Assembly: GCF_010731895.1 (NCBI RefSeq)
Contig: NZ_AP022596.1
Location: 2,666,001 to 2,730,000, forward strand
DNA length: 64,000 nucleotides
Source: Mycolicibacterium helvum
GTDB taxonomy: Bacteria > Actinomycetota > Actinomycetes > Mycobacteriales > Mycobacteriaceae
Direction: 5' to 3'
The position numbers and the translations under genes were made by a program. How positions within the stretch are numbered: the stretch's first letter is position 1; each line of letters begins with the position of its first letter. Positions 33,850 to 42,539 of this stretch are shown one piece after another. The notes beneath the pieces are model-generated. The model was given only the letters and a program-made list of their open reading frames with translations, did no database searches and was not told the DNA's origin.

Positions 33850-35091
33850 ATGACCATCACCGACGTCCGCGTGGCACGCCGACGCAACGCAGCCCTGATC
33901 GCTTCCGACCGCGGCGTGCCCGTGCTCGACGTCGTGGTGCCGGTCTACAACGAGGAGGTCGCGCTGGCCGACTCGATTCACCGGCTGTACCGCCACCTGA
34001 GCGAGGACTTTCCGTTCTCGTTCCGGATCACCATCGCCGACAACGCCAGCATCGACGCCACCCCAGCGGTCGCCGCCAAGCTGGCCGACGAACTGCCCGA
34101 GGTGCGCTCGGTGCGCCTCGAGCAGAAGGGCCGGGGGCGGGCGCTGCACGCGGTGTGGTCGACCTCGGATGCGCCGGTGCTGGCCTACATGGACGTCGAC
34201 CTGTCGACCGACCTGGCGGCGCTGTCACCGCTGGTGGCCCCGCTGGTGTCCGGGCATTCCGACCTCGCGATCGGCACTCGGTTGGGCCGCGGTTCCCGGG
34301 TCGTGCGTGGGGCGAAGCGGGAGATCATCTCGCGTTGCTACAACCTGATCCTGCGCTCGACGTTGTCCGCGAAGTTCAGCGATGCCCAGTGCGGATTCAA
34401 GGCGATCCGCGCCGACGTCGCTGCCGAGCTGCTGCCCCACGTCGAGGACACCGGCTGGTTCTTCGACACCGAGCTGCTGGTGCTGGCCGAACGCAGCGGC
34501 CTGCGGATCCACGAGGTTCCCGTTGACTGGGTCGACGATCCGGATAGCCGGGTGGACATCGTGGCCACCGCAGTCGCCGACTTGAAGGGAATCGCTCGTT
34601 TGCTCAAAGGTTTCGGTACCGGCCAGATCCCGGTCCAGGCGATCGGCGCCCAGTTCGGCAATCAGGCCGGGGCACCGAAGTCGCTGCTGAATCAGGGCGT
34701 GCGATTCGCGGCTATCGGCATCGCATCCACCCTGGCCTATCTGGTGCTGTTCCTGCTGTTGCGTCCGATCGGACCGCAGGGCGCGAACCTGGTCGCCCTG
34801 CTGGTGACCGCGATCGCCAACACCGCGGCCAACCGGCGGTTCACCTTCGGGGTCCGTGGCCGTGCCGGCGTCGCGCGGCATCAGTTCGAGGGGTTCGTCG
34901 TCTTCGGTATCGGACTTGCCCTGACCAGCGGTGCACTGGCTCTGTTGCACCTGCTTGGCGAGCCGCACCGCGTCATCGAACTGCTGGTGCTGATCGCGGC
35001 CAACTTGATGGCCACCGTCGTCCGCTTCGTGCTGCTGCGCGGCTGGGTGTTCCACCCCCGTCGCACCGGCCAGACTGTTGGAGCCAAGTAA
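33850..35091 (+). CDS. Bifunctional GT2 polyprenyl-phosphate sugar synthase fused to a GtrA-like domain (YkcC-like)
   Basis: A 413-residue protein. The first about 250 residues are a GT2 domain: LDVVVPVYNEEVALADSIHR, the acidic metal motif in YMDVDLSTD, and SDAQCGFKAIRA. A GtrA-like membrane domain follows (about 280-400, four helices). This merges the enzyme that loads a sugar onto undecaprenyl/decaprenyl phosphate with its likely flippase or anchor. Flanked by two GT-C transferases, it should supply their donor. The next gene begins within its stop (TAATG, shared base at 35091). Confidence 0.87.
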   Translation: MTITDVRVARRRNAALIASDRGVPVLDVVVPVYNEEVALADSIHRLYRHLSEDFPFSFRITIADNASIDATPAVAAKLADELPEVRSVRLEQKGRGRALHAVWSTSDAPVLAYMDVDLSTDLAALSPLVAPLVSGHSDLAIGTRLGRGSRVVRGAKREIISRCYNLILRSTLSAKFSDAQCGFKAIRADVAAELLPHVEDTGWFFDTELLVLAERSGLRIHEVPVDWVDDPDSRVDIVATAVADLKGIARLLKGFGTGQIPVQAIGAQFGNQAGAPKSLLNQGVRFAAIGIASTLAYLVLFLLLRPIGPQGANLVALLVTAIANTAANRRFTFGVRGRAGVARHQFEGFVVFGIGLALTSGALALLHLLGEPHRVIELLVLIAANLMATVVRFVLLRGWVFHPRRTGQTVGAK

Positions 35092-36998
35092 TGACTGTGC
35101 TCGTTGAACACGCAGAAACGCCGGTATCGGCGCAGCCGCAGGAGGCGCCAGAGTCTGCGCGGCCGCGATGGGTGCGGCCGGCGCTGTTCGCACTGCTCGC
35201 CGTGACCGCGGCGCTCTACCTGTGGGGTTTGAGTGCCGCCGGGTGGGCCAACGATTACTACGCGGCCGCTGTGCAGGCCGGCACGCAGAGCTGGAAAGCG
35301 CTGCTGTTCGGTTCGATCGACGCCGGCAACGCGATCACGGTGGACAAGCCGCCCGCCGCGTTGTGGGTGATGGCGCTGTCCGGACGGCTCTTCGGGTTCG
35401 GCACACTGTCGATGCTGGTGCCCGAAGCCTTGATGGGTGTGGCCTCCGTGGCGCTGGTATACGGCGCGGTGCGCCGTGTCAGCGGTTACGGGGCAGGCCT
35501 GCTGGCCGGCGCGGCGCTGGCGCTGACTCCGGTGGCGGCGTTGATGTTTCGCTTCAACAACCCGGACGCACTGCTGGTGCTGCTCATGGTGGTCGCCGGC
35601 TACTGCGTGATCCGTGCGCTGGACGGCAAGGCCACCACCCGCTGGATCGCCCTGGCCGGTGTCGCAATCGGATTCGCGTTCCTGGCCAAACTCCTGCAGG
35701 CCCTGCTGGTCACGCCCGCACTTGCCCTGGTGGTGCTGGTCGCCATTCCGGGAAGCGTGTGGCAGCGGCTGCGTGACCTCGCGGTCGGCCTGGTTGCGAT
35801 CGTGGTCTCGGCCGGCTGGTACCTGGCCTTGGTGAGTTTGTGGCCCAGCGACTCTCGGCCCTACATCGGCGGCTCCACCAATAACAGCCTGTTGCAGCTG
35901 ACTCTTGGCTACAACGGCCTGGGCCGGGTGTTCGGCGGCGACGGCAACCCGGGCGGCAGTTCCGGCGGGGGCCCCAGCGAGGGCCCCGGCCCGGGTGGCG
36001 GGATGTTTGGCGGGTCGACTGGCATCACCCGGATGTTCGACGCCTCGATGGGCACTGAGATCTCTTGGCTGCTGCCCGCCGCCTTGATCGGGCTGGTGGC
36101 AGGACTGTGGTTCACCCGGCGGGCGCCACGCACCGACCACACCCGCGCGGCGCTGCTGCTGTGGGGAGGCTGGTTGCTGGTCACCGCGGTGGTGCTCAGC
36201 TTCATGAAGGGGATCATGCACCCCTACTACACGATTGCCCTGGCACCGGCGATCGCCGCGGTGATCGCCATCAGCGTTCGAGAACTGTGGCGTGGCAAGC
36301 AGTTTGTGGCGTCTCGGATAGTGCTGGCGGCCATGCTCATGGGCACCGGCGTGTGGAACTTCATCCTGCTCGATCGCACTCCCGAGTGGCTGCCCTGGCT
36401 GCGATGGGCGGTGCTGGCCGGCTCGATCGTGGTCGCCGCGGTGTTGCTGGCCGGCGGACATCGCCTCGGTCGTTGGACGGTTGTGCTGGCCGCGGCGGGT
36501 CTGCTCATCGGTCTCGGCGCTAGCGCTGCCTACACGGTGGAGACCGTGGCGACCAGCCACAGCGGCTCGATTCCGACCTCGGGCCCGCCCCGCTCCGATA
36601 GCGGTATGGGCTTCGGCGGCCCCGGTGGCCCTGGTGGACAACGGGCATCCGATAATGCCGAACTCAAGACGATGCTCACCCAGGCCGATAATCGTTGGGC
36701 CGCAGCGACTATCGGGTCCATGAGTGCGAGCCCGCTGGAGTTGAGTACTGGCGCCTCGGTCATGTCGATCGGTGGCTTCGGTGGTGGCGACAACTCGCCG
36801 ACACTGGAGCAATTCCAGTCCTACGTGGCCGCGGGACAGGTCCACTACTTCATCGTGAGCGACGGCCCCGGTGGCGGCCACCATGGGCCCGGCGGCGACT
36901 CGGGTGCGGGCACTCAGATCACCAAGTGGGTGCAACAGCACTTCACCGCAACCGATGTGGGCGGCACCGAGGTATACGACCTGACTGTTCCGAACTGA
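35091..36998 (+). CDS. GT39/YkcB-like membrane glycosyltransferase, second paralogue
   Basis: A 635-residue GT-C protein, clearly a paralogue of the one at 32009: SAAGWANDYYAAAVQAGTQS, ITVDKPPAALWV and FRFNNPDALLVLLMV align with it, as does the closing pattern THSGSIPTSGPP-type loop and TLEQFQSYVA. It has a Gly-rich insert near residues 285-310 (GGSSGGGPSEGPGPGGGMF) that the other lacks. The soluble C-terminal domain also contains Gly/His-rich stretches (GPGGGHHGPGGDSG). It probably transfers the same or a related sugar to a different acceptor. Confidence 0.86.
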   Translation: MTVLVEHAETPVSAQPQEAPESARPRWVRPALFALLAVTAALYLWGLSAAGWANDYYAAAVQAGTQSWKALLFGSIDAGNAITVDKPPAALWVMALSGRLFGFGTLSMLVPEALMGVASVALVYGAVRRVSGYGAGLLAGAALALTPVAALMFRFNNPDALLVLLMVVAGYCVIRALDGKATTRWIALAGVAIGFAFLAKLLQALLVTPALALVVLVAIPGSVWQRLRDLAVGLVAIVVSAGWYLALVSLWPSDSRPYIGGSTNNSLLQLTLGYNGLGRVFGGDGNPGGSSGGGPSEGPGPGGGMFGGSTGITRMFDASMGTEISWLLPAALIGLVAGLWFTRRAPRTDHTRAALLLWGGWLLVTAVVLSFMKGIMHPYYTIALAPAIAAVIAISVRELWRGKQFVASRIVLAAMLMGTGVWNFILLDRTPEWLPWLRWAVLAGSIVVAAVLLAGGHRLGRWTVVLAAAGLLIGLGASAAYTVETVATSHSGSIPTSGPPRSDSGMGFGGPGGPGGQRASDNAELKTMLTQADNRWAAATIGSMSASPLELSTGASVMSIGGFGGGDNSPTLEQFQSYVAAGQVHYFIVSDGPGGGHHGPGGDSGAGTQITKWVQQHFTATDVGGTEVYDLTVPN

Positions 36999-37070
36999 CC
37001 TGTCCAATTCCCTCCCAAGAAGGCCCGTGCTTCGTACCATCTGGTGTATCAGCTGGCGGGAGTACGGGTC

Positions 37071-39038
37071 ATGGGGAACGCAGCACGCATCGGTCGGCTC
37101 GGGGCACTGGCGGTGGCGCTCGGGGTAGGTTCGGCGATCGCGAGCATGCCGTGTATCGCCGCCGCCCAACCTTCGGATTCGCCGTCAGCGGCGTCTGGCG
37201 CAACTGCGGGGCCGCACGCCGGCGGGCCGGCCCGCGCGCCCGACCGCACCACCCGCACTGCGTCGAAAGTGGCTGCGCCGAAAGCGAATTTGACGGCAGC
37301 CAAGCCCATGCGCAGTGGCGCACCGGTCCTTTCTGGCGCGGCGAAGCTCCCCACCCCCGATAGGGCTTTGCAAACGTTGACCGCTGTGCTGGAGTTGGTG
37401 GGCAGTGAGTTGCAGCGGATCGGGCGCGGTCGGCCCGCCGGGCCCGTCTCTGGTGTGGTGACCACCACCCCGACCACGGGCCCCAACCTTCTGACGAATC
37501 CTGGTGCCGAACTCGGCGACGCAGCCGGATACGGGAACAGCGCAGTGAGCGTGCCTGGCTGGACGGCGACCGGTACACCGACAGTCGTCCAGTACGGTGA
37601 ACTCCGCAACGCGTGGCCGGTCGGTCTCAGCTTCGCATGGCCCAATCTCCCGGCAATCGTGTCATTCCCCGGCGTCAAAGCCGCGCCGCCCAATGGCGGC
37701 AACCAGTTCTTCGGCGGCGGTGACGTGGCCACCTCGTCGCTCTCCCAGACGGTGGACCTGGGTGCTTCCAGTGCCGCGATCGACAGCGGCGGGGTGCCGT
37801 TCAACCTCAGCGGTTACCTGGGCGGTTACCTCCTGGACCCGTCCTACGCGACGGTGAAAGTCACGTTCCTGGACCAGAATCAGCTCTACCTCGGAAGTTC
37901 CACGATCGGGCCGGTCTCTAATCTGGATCGCTGGGGGCAGACCGGATTCCGTCAGCGCACCTCCACCGGGACCGTGCCGGTAGGCACGCGCAGCGCCGTC
38001 GTGACCCTCACCATGCACGACCTGAATCCGGTCGTGATCGGTTTCACCGCCAGATACAACAATGCGTACGCCGACAACCTGTCGTTCAGCATCGGCACCG
38101 CCCAGTCGGCGCCACCCGCACCGCAGCCGCCGGCGTCCAATGTTGGGCAGCTCGACCATGTGTTCCTGGTGTATATGGAGAACAAGGGCTACAGCGACAT
38201 TGTCGGAAGCCCCAACGCGCCGTTCACCAACAGCTTGATCAACGCGTACGGGTTCGCTGACAACTACTACGCCGTGACCCATCCCAGCCTGCCGAACTAT
38301 TACGCGATCGCCGGGGGACAGGTATTCGGCAAAACCTATAACTGCGAGTCGGTGTGCATCAACGATCCGAACAACCTCGCCTTCACCATCGACAACGCGG
38401 GTAAGACGTGGGCGGCGTACGCGCAGGGCATGACGCCCGGGCAGCCACTGTTGTCGACCGGGAACTATTCGACGGACCAGACCCCCTGGCCGGCCTTCGC
38501 CGGAATCGGCGACAACCAGGCCTACGCGGCCGCGCACATGTTCCCGCTCACCCAGATGGCCGTCGACCTCCAGTCGAACGCCACCACACCGGACTTCGTG
38601 TGGTTCGCCGCCGACGAGAATTCCAACGGCGAGGGCCCGGTCAACACCCTGGCGGGGGTGGCACACTTCGCGTTCTCGCAGGTCGACCCGCGCCATCAGT
38701 ACAACGTCTCCGCGCTTGACCAGTTCTTGCAGGAGAACGTGCCGACGATCATGAACTCGGAGGTCTGGCAGACCACGAAGTCGGTGCTGATCGTCACCTT
38801 CGACGAGGACAACAACAACATCACGCTGGGCTTCGGTAATGAGGGCAATCACGTCGTCACAGTGGTGATCCCATCGCCGCTGGCGGTCAGTGACGGCGGG
38901 ATGAAAGGCGGCGCGTTCGTCGTCACCGACCATTACGACCACTACAGCACGCTGCGCACCATCGAGGATGCCCTCGGGTTGCCGACGATGACCAACAACG
39001 ACAAGTACGCTGAGCCGCTCAACGGATTCTGGACCTGA
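37071..39038 (+). CDS. Secreted phosphoesterase (alkaline phosphatase-like superfamily) with an extra N-terminal domain
   Basis: About 655 residues. A signal peptide (MGNAARIGRLGALAVALGVG, cleavage after IAAAQ-type sequence near 37) is followed by an Ala/Pro/Ser-rich linker. Then comes a beta-sandwich-like region of about 200 residues (GPNLLTNPGAELGDAAGYGN, about 140-330), similar to carbohydrate-binding modules. The C-terminal phosphoesterase domain begins LDHVFLVYMENKGYSDIVGS, with HPSLPNYYAI, FAADENSN and VTDHYDHYSTLRTIED as metal- and substrate-site segments. ATG 37071 is preferred over GTG 37044. It could cleave phosphate diesters or phospholipids on the surface. Confidence 0.8.
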   Translation: MGNAARIGRLGALAVALGVGSAIASMPCIAAAQPSDSPSAASGATAGPHAGGPARAPDRTTRTASKVAAPKANLTAAKPMRSGAPVLSGAAKLPTPDRALQTLTAVLELVGSELQRIGRGRPAGPVSGVVTTTPTTGPNLLTNPGAELGDAAGYGNSAVSVPGWTATGTPTVVQYGELRNAWPVGLSFAWPNLPAIVSFPGVKAAPPNGGNQFFGGGDVATSSLSQTVDLGASSAAIDSGGVPFNLSGYLGGYLLDPSYATVKVTFLDQNQLYLGSSTIGPVSNLDRWGQTGFRQRTSTGTVPVGTRSAVVTLTMHDLNPVVIGFTARYNNAYADNLSFSIGTAQSAPPAPQPPASNVGQLDHVFLVYMENKGYSDIVGSPNAPFTNSLINAYGFADNYYAVTHPSLPNYYAIAGGQVFGKTYNCESVCINDPNNLAFTIDNAGKTWAAYAQGMTPGQPLLSTGNYSTDQTPWPAFAGIGDNQAYAAAHMFPLTQMAVDLQSNATTPDFVWFAADENSNGEGPVNTLAGVAHFAFSQVDPRHQYNVSALDQFLQENVPTIMNSEVWQTTKSVLIVTFDEDNNNITLGFGNEGNHVVTVVIPSPLAVSDGGMKGGAFVVTDHYDHYSTLRTIEDALGLPTMTNNDKYAEPLNGFWT

Positions 39039-39067
39039 GCCCGTCGCTCTAGGCGAGGATTGTGGCT

Positions 39068-40945
39068 ATGGAACACAAGCCGCCGAGCCCCGTCATCGAG
39101 GCCGCGCACGCCGAGCACCTGACGTCCCTGCCGTTCGAGGACACCGCTGATTTCGCTGACGCCGACCGTGGTTTCATCGCCGCCTTGACGCCGTGCGTGG
39201 TCAAAGCCGCCGATGGACGGGTGGTGTGGGACAACGACGCCTACGGGTTCTTGGGCGGTGACGCACCGACGTCGGTCCATCCAAGTCTGTGGCGACAGAG
39301 CACGCTGGCCGCCAAGCAGGGCCTCTACGAAGTGGTCGAAGGTATCTACCAGGTGCGCGGACTGGACCTGTCCAACATCAGCTTCATCGAGGGCGACACC
39401 GGCATTGTCGTCATCGACCCGCTGGTCTCCACCGAAACCGCGGCCGCCGCTCTGGCGCTTTACCGCGCGCATCGCGGTGATCGGCCCGTCGTCGCCGTCA
39501 TTTATACCCACTCCCACGTCGACCACTTCGGCGGTGTTCTCGGGGTGACCACGCAGGCCGACGTCGACGCGGGCAAGGTCGCCATCTTGGCGCCCGAGGG
39601 GTTCACCGAGCACGCGGTTCAGGAGAACGTCTACGCAGGTACCGCGATGGCGCGCCGGGCCGGTTACATGTACGGAGCGGTCCTGGACCGTGGGCCGCAG
39701 GGGCAGGTCGGCTGCGGGTTGGGCCAGACCCCGTCGACCGGTGAGGTCGCGATCATCGTGCCCACCGTCGACATCACCACCACCGGCGAGACGCACACCA
39801 TCGACGGTATCGAGATCGAGTTTCAGATGGCCCCGGGCACCGAGGCGCCCGCCGAAATGCATTTCTATTTCCCGCAATTCCGCGCCCTGTGCATGGCCGA
39901 GAACGCGACGCACAACCTGCACAATCTACTGACGCTGCGCGGGGCCCTGGTCCGCGACCCGCACGGCTGGGCTGGGTATCTGACCGAGGCCATTGACACC
40001 TTCGCCGACCGCACCGACGTGGTGTTCGCCTCTCATCACTGGCCGACGTGGGGACAGGACAACATCGTCGGTTTCCTTTCCCTGCAACGTGATCTCTACG
40101 CCTATCTGCACGACCAGACTCTGCGCCAGCTCAACCAGGGCTTCACCGGCATCGAGATCGCCGAGAGCTTCCAGATGCCGCCCGCGTTGCACAAGGCGTG
40201 GCATGCCCACGGCTACTACGGTTCGGTCAGCCACAACGTCAAAGCCGTCTACCAGCGCTACATGGGCTGGTTCGATGGCAATCCCGCGCGGTTGTGGGCG
40301 CATCCGCCGGAAGCGATCGGCCCCCGCTACGTCGAGGCGATGGGCGGCGCCGACCGGGTGGTCGAACTGGCGAGGAATGCCGCCGATTCCGGTGATTATC
40401 GTTGGGCAGCAACACTACTGGACCACGTCATCTTCACAGACGAAAACCATGCCGACGCCCGCGAACTCTACGCGGACACTCTGGAGCAGATGGCGTACGG
40501 CGCCGAGTGCGCGACGTGGCGTAACTTCTTCCTCTCCGGTTCCACTGAGTTGCGCGACGGTAACTTCGGTACGCCCACCCAGGTGTCGCCGACGACGCTG
40601 CTCGCTCAGCTCACCCCGGAGCAGATGTTCGACGTGTTGGCGATCAGCGTAAATGGCCCGCGGGCCTGGGATCTCGACATCGCACTCGATATCACCTTCG
40701 CTGACCTCGGGACCAATTACCGGCTCACCCTGCGCAACGGTGTGCTGGTCTACCGCGAGTGTGACGCCGACGAGTCGACGGCGACGGCCACCATCCGGTT
40801 CGTCAGCAAGCTGCGGCTATTGGCCGTCGCAGCAGGTGATTTCACCTCACCGGGCATGGAGACCACCGGTGACGCCCAGGCGCTTCAGACGCTGCTCGGT
40901 GCGCTGGATCAACCCAATCCGAGCTTCAACATCATCACGCCCTAG
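39068..40945 (+). CDS. Alkyl sulfatase, metallo-beta-lactamase fold (Rv3762c-like)
   Basis: A 625-residue SdsA-type enzyme. The metal site THSHVDHFGG (about residues 147-156) is intact, the dimerisation helical region follows (ADSGDYRWAATLLDHVIFTD), and the C-terminal domain resembles sterol carrier protein 2 (about 520-625). Such enzymes hydrolyse linear alkyl sulfates to alcohol and sulfate. ATG 39068 is used; GTG 39062 is two residues longer. M. tuberculosis Rv3762c is its counterpart. It is convergent with the quinone oxidoreductase (4-bp overlap of stop codons). Confidence 0.87.
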   Translation: MEHKPPSPVIEAAHAEHLTSLPFEDTADFADADRGFIAALTPCVVKAADGRVVWDNDAYGFLGGDAPTSVHPSLWRQSTLAAKQGLYEVVEGIYQVRGLDLSNISFIEGDTGIVVIDPLVSTETAAAALALYRAHRGDRPVVAVIYTHSHVDHFGGVLGVTTQADVDAGKVAILAPEGFTEHAVQENVYAGTAMARRAGYMYGAVLDRGPQGQVGCGLGQTPSTGEVAIIVPTVDITTTGETHTIDGIEIEFQMAPGTEAPAEMHFYFPQFRALCMAENATHNLHNLLTLRGALVRDPHGWAGYLTEAIDTFADRTDVVFASHHWPTWGQDNIVGFLSLQRDLYAYLHDQTLRQLNQGFTGIEIAESFQMPPALHKAWHAHGYYGSVSHNVKAVYQRYMGWFDGNPARLWAHPPEAIGPRYVEAMGGADRVVELARNAADSGDYRWAATLLDHVIFTDENHADARELYADTLEQMAYGAECATWRNFFLSGSTELRDGNFGTPTQVSPTTLLAQLTPEQMFDVLAISVNGPRAWDLDIALDITFADLGTNYRLTLRNGVLVYRECDADESTATATIRFVSKLRLLAVAAGDFTSPGMETTGDAQALQTLLGALDQPNPSFNIITP

Positions 40946-41916
40946 CCGACGTCGATGACGACCTTGCCGATCGCTTTGCGATCGGCGACGTAACGCAGTG
41001 CGGTGGCCGCCTGCTCCAGCGGGAACCGCGCACCGAGGTAGGGGCGGAGCCGTCCGTCGGCGAACAGCTGCGCCAGCTCGGCGTCGTCGCGACCGATCTC
41101 GTCGGGGTAATCGGTCGCGAAGGTCCGGATCTCCATGCCTTGCACGGTGATTCCCTTCAACAACACCAGGTTCAACGGAATCGCCGGTATTGAGCCGGCC
41201 GCATAGCCGAGCGTGACGAACTTTCCGCCGCGGCCCAGGCTGCGCAGCGCCGGCTCGGAGTAGGGTCCGCCGACGGGGTCCACCACGATCTGCGCGCCAC
41301 TGTCCCCGGTGATCTCCTTGAGCCGGGTTTTCAGGTCCTCTGTGTCGTAGTTGACGACGGCGTGCGCCCCGCGCTGACGGCACACTTCGAGCTTCTCGGC
41401 ACCCGACGCCACGGCAATCACCCTGGCGCCCATCAAGACCGCGATGTCGACGGCGGCCAGGCCCACCCCGCCGCCGGCGCCGAGCACCACGACCCAGTCG
41501 CCGGGCGTGACCGGTGCGACCGTGCGCAGCGTGTAGTAGGCGGTCCGGTTGGTGACCCCGAACGCGGCGGCGTCGGCATAGTCGGCGCCGTCGGGAATGT
41601 GCGTGAGACCGCGGGCGTCCACCAGTGCCTGCTCGGCGAAACCACCGACAAATGTGGTGGCCGAAACCCGGTCGCCGGGGCGAAGGTCGACCCCTTCACC
41701 CACGGACAGCACGTCACCGGCCAGCTCACTGCCCGGGCTGAACGGGGGTGGCACCTTGATCTGATACTTGCCTGCGATGAGCAGCACATCGGGATAGTTG
41801 ACCGCGGCGGCGCGCACCTTGACCACCACCTGCCCGGGACCCGGGGTGGGGTCGGGCAGTTCATCCACGACGAGGTCCTCTGGGGTGCCGTATTCGCGGC
41901 AGACGACGGCGCGCAT
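40942..41916 (-). CDS. NADPH:quinone oxidoreductase-like MDR protein
   Basis: A 324-residue medium-chain reductase. The GroES-like part has AAAVNYPDVLLIAGKYQIKV and PGSELAGDV. The Rossmann region has VLGAGGGVGLAAVDIAVLMG. No structural zinc cysteines are seen. It resembles the QorB/acyl-CoA-linked quinone reductases often found near fatty-acid genes. The start ATG 41914-41916 shares one base with the TetR stop (TGATG), so it is the last gene of the operon starting at 45669. The substrate is unknown; it could reduce an enoyl product or quinone. Confidence 0.85.
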   Translation of the reverse strand: MRAVVCREYGTPEDLVVDELPDPTPGPGQVVVKVRAAAVNYPDVLLIAGKYQIKVPPPFSPGSELAGDVLSVGEGVDLRPGDRVSATTFVGGFAEQALVDARGLTHIPDGADYADAAAFGVTNRTAYYTLRTVAPVTPGDWVVVLGAGGGVGLAAVDIAVLMGARVIAVASGAEKLEVCRQRGAHAVVNYDTEDLKTRLKEITGDSGAQIVVDPVGGPYSEPALRSLGRGGKFVTLGYAAGSIPAIPLNLVLLKGITVQGMEIRTFATDYPDEIGRDDAELAQLFADGRLRPYLGARFPLEQAATALRYVADRKAIGKVVIDVG

Positions 41917-42539
41917 CAGCGCTCTCCTTTCGGCGCGCCGAGCCCGCGCAGGCAGAACCCGACGAGGTGGCTGATGTCCTTGCGACCCGGTTGGTCGGTG
42001 GAGTCCACGTAGCGGCGCATCGTGCCGACGGTACACACGAACACCGCGTCGGCATCACGCTGGGGATCGGCACTGCCCAGATCGCGGATCGGCTCGACCA
42101 GCAGCTCGCGCATGGCGGCCATGGTCTCCTCCTCGCCGAGTCGCCGCTTGTCCGAATCCGACATCTGCCCGACCAGCGCCCTGCTCATGCCAATCAGTTC
42201 GGGGTCGGCCACCTGGGCCAGCGCCCCGCTGATCCAGCGGGTGATCTTGCCTTCCGGCGTGTTCTCCTTTTCCATCTGGTGCTCGAGGTACGAGACCACA
42301 AGACCTACACCGCGTTCCATGACAGCCAGCATCAGGTCGTCCTTGCCGGCGAAATAGCGGTAGAACGCCTTGTTGGACACCCCGGCCGCGGCGACGATGT
42401 CGCTGACCCGCGGGGCGTCGGGGGAGACTCGCTGCATCACCGTGATAGCAGCCGACAGGATGCGTTCCACCTCTTCGGTGGCCTCCCGCTGGCGATCGTC
42501 GAGCGCCCGATCCACGGCGGCCGCGGCCCGGCTGGTCAC
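41916..42539 (-). CDS. TetR-family regulator inside the second APH operon
   Basis: A 207-residue regulator. The N-terminal helix-turn-helix reads RVSDIVAAAGVSNKAFYRYF and the following ligand domain is alpha-helical. It is the fourth gene of the run APH - SDR - ACAD - TetR - oxidoreductase and overlaps the ACAD stop by 4 bp. This placement suggests autoregulation of the operon; the inverted repeat at 45692-45706 upstream of the first gene is the best candidate for its operator. A CoA ester is a plausible ligand by analogy, but this is not tested. Confidence 0.87.
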   Translation of the reverse strand: MTSRAAAAVDRALDDRQREATEEVERILSAAITVMQRVSPDAPRVSDIVAAAGVSNKAFYRYFAGKDDLMLAVMERGVGLVVSYLEHQMEKENTPEGKITRWISGALAQVADPELIGMSRALVGQMSDSDKRRLGEEETMAAMRELLVEPIRDLGSADPQRDADAVFVCTVGTMRRYVDSTDQPGRKDISHLVGFCLRGLGAPKGER

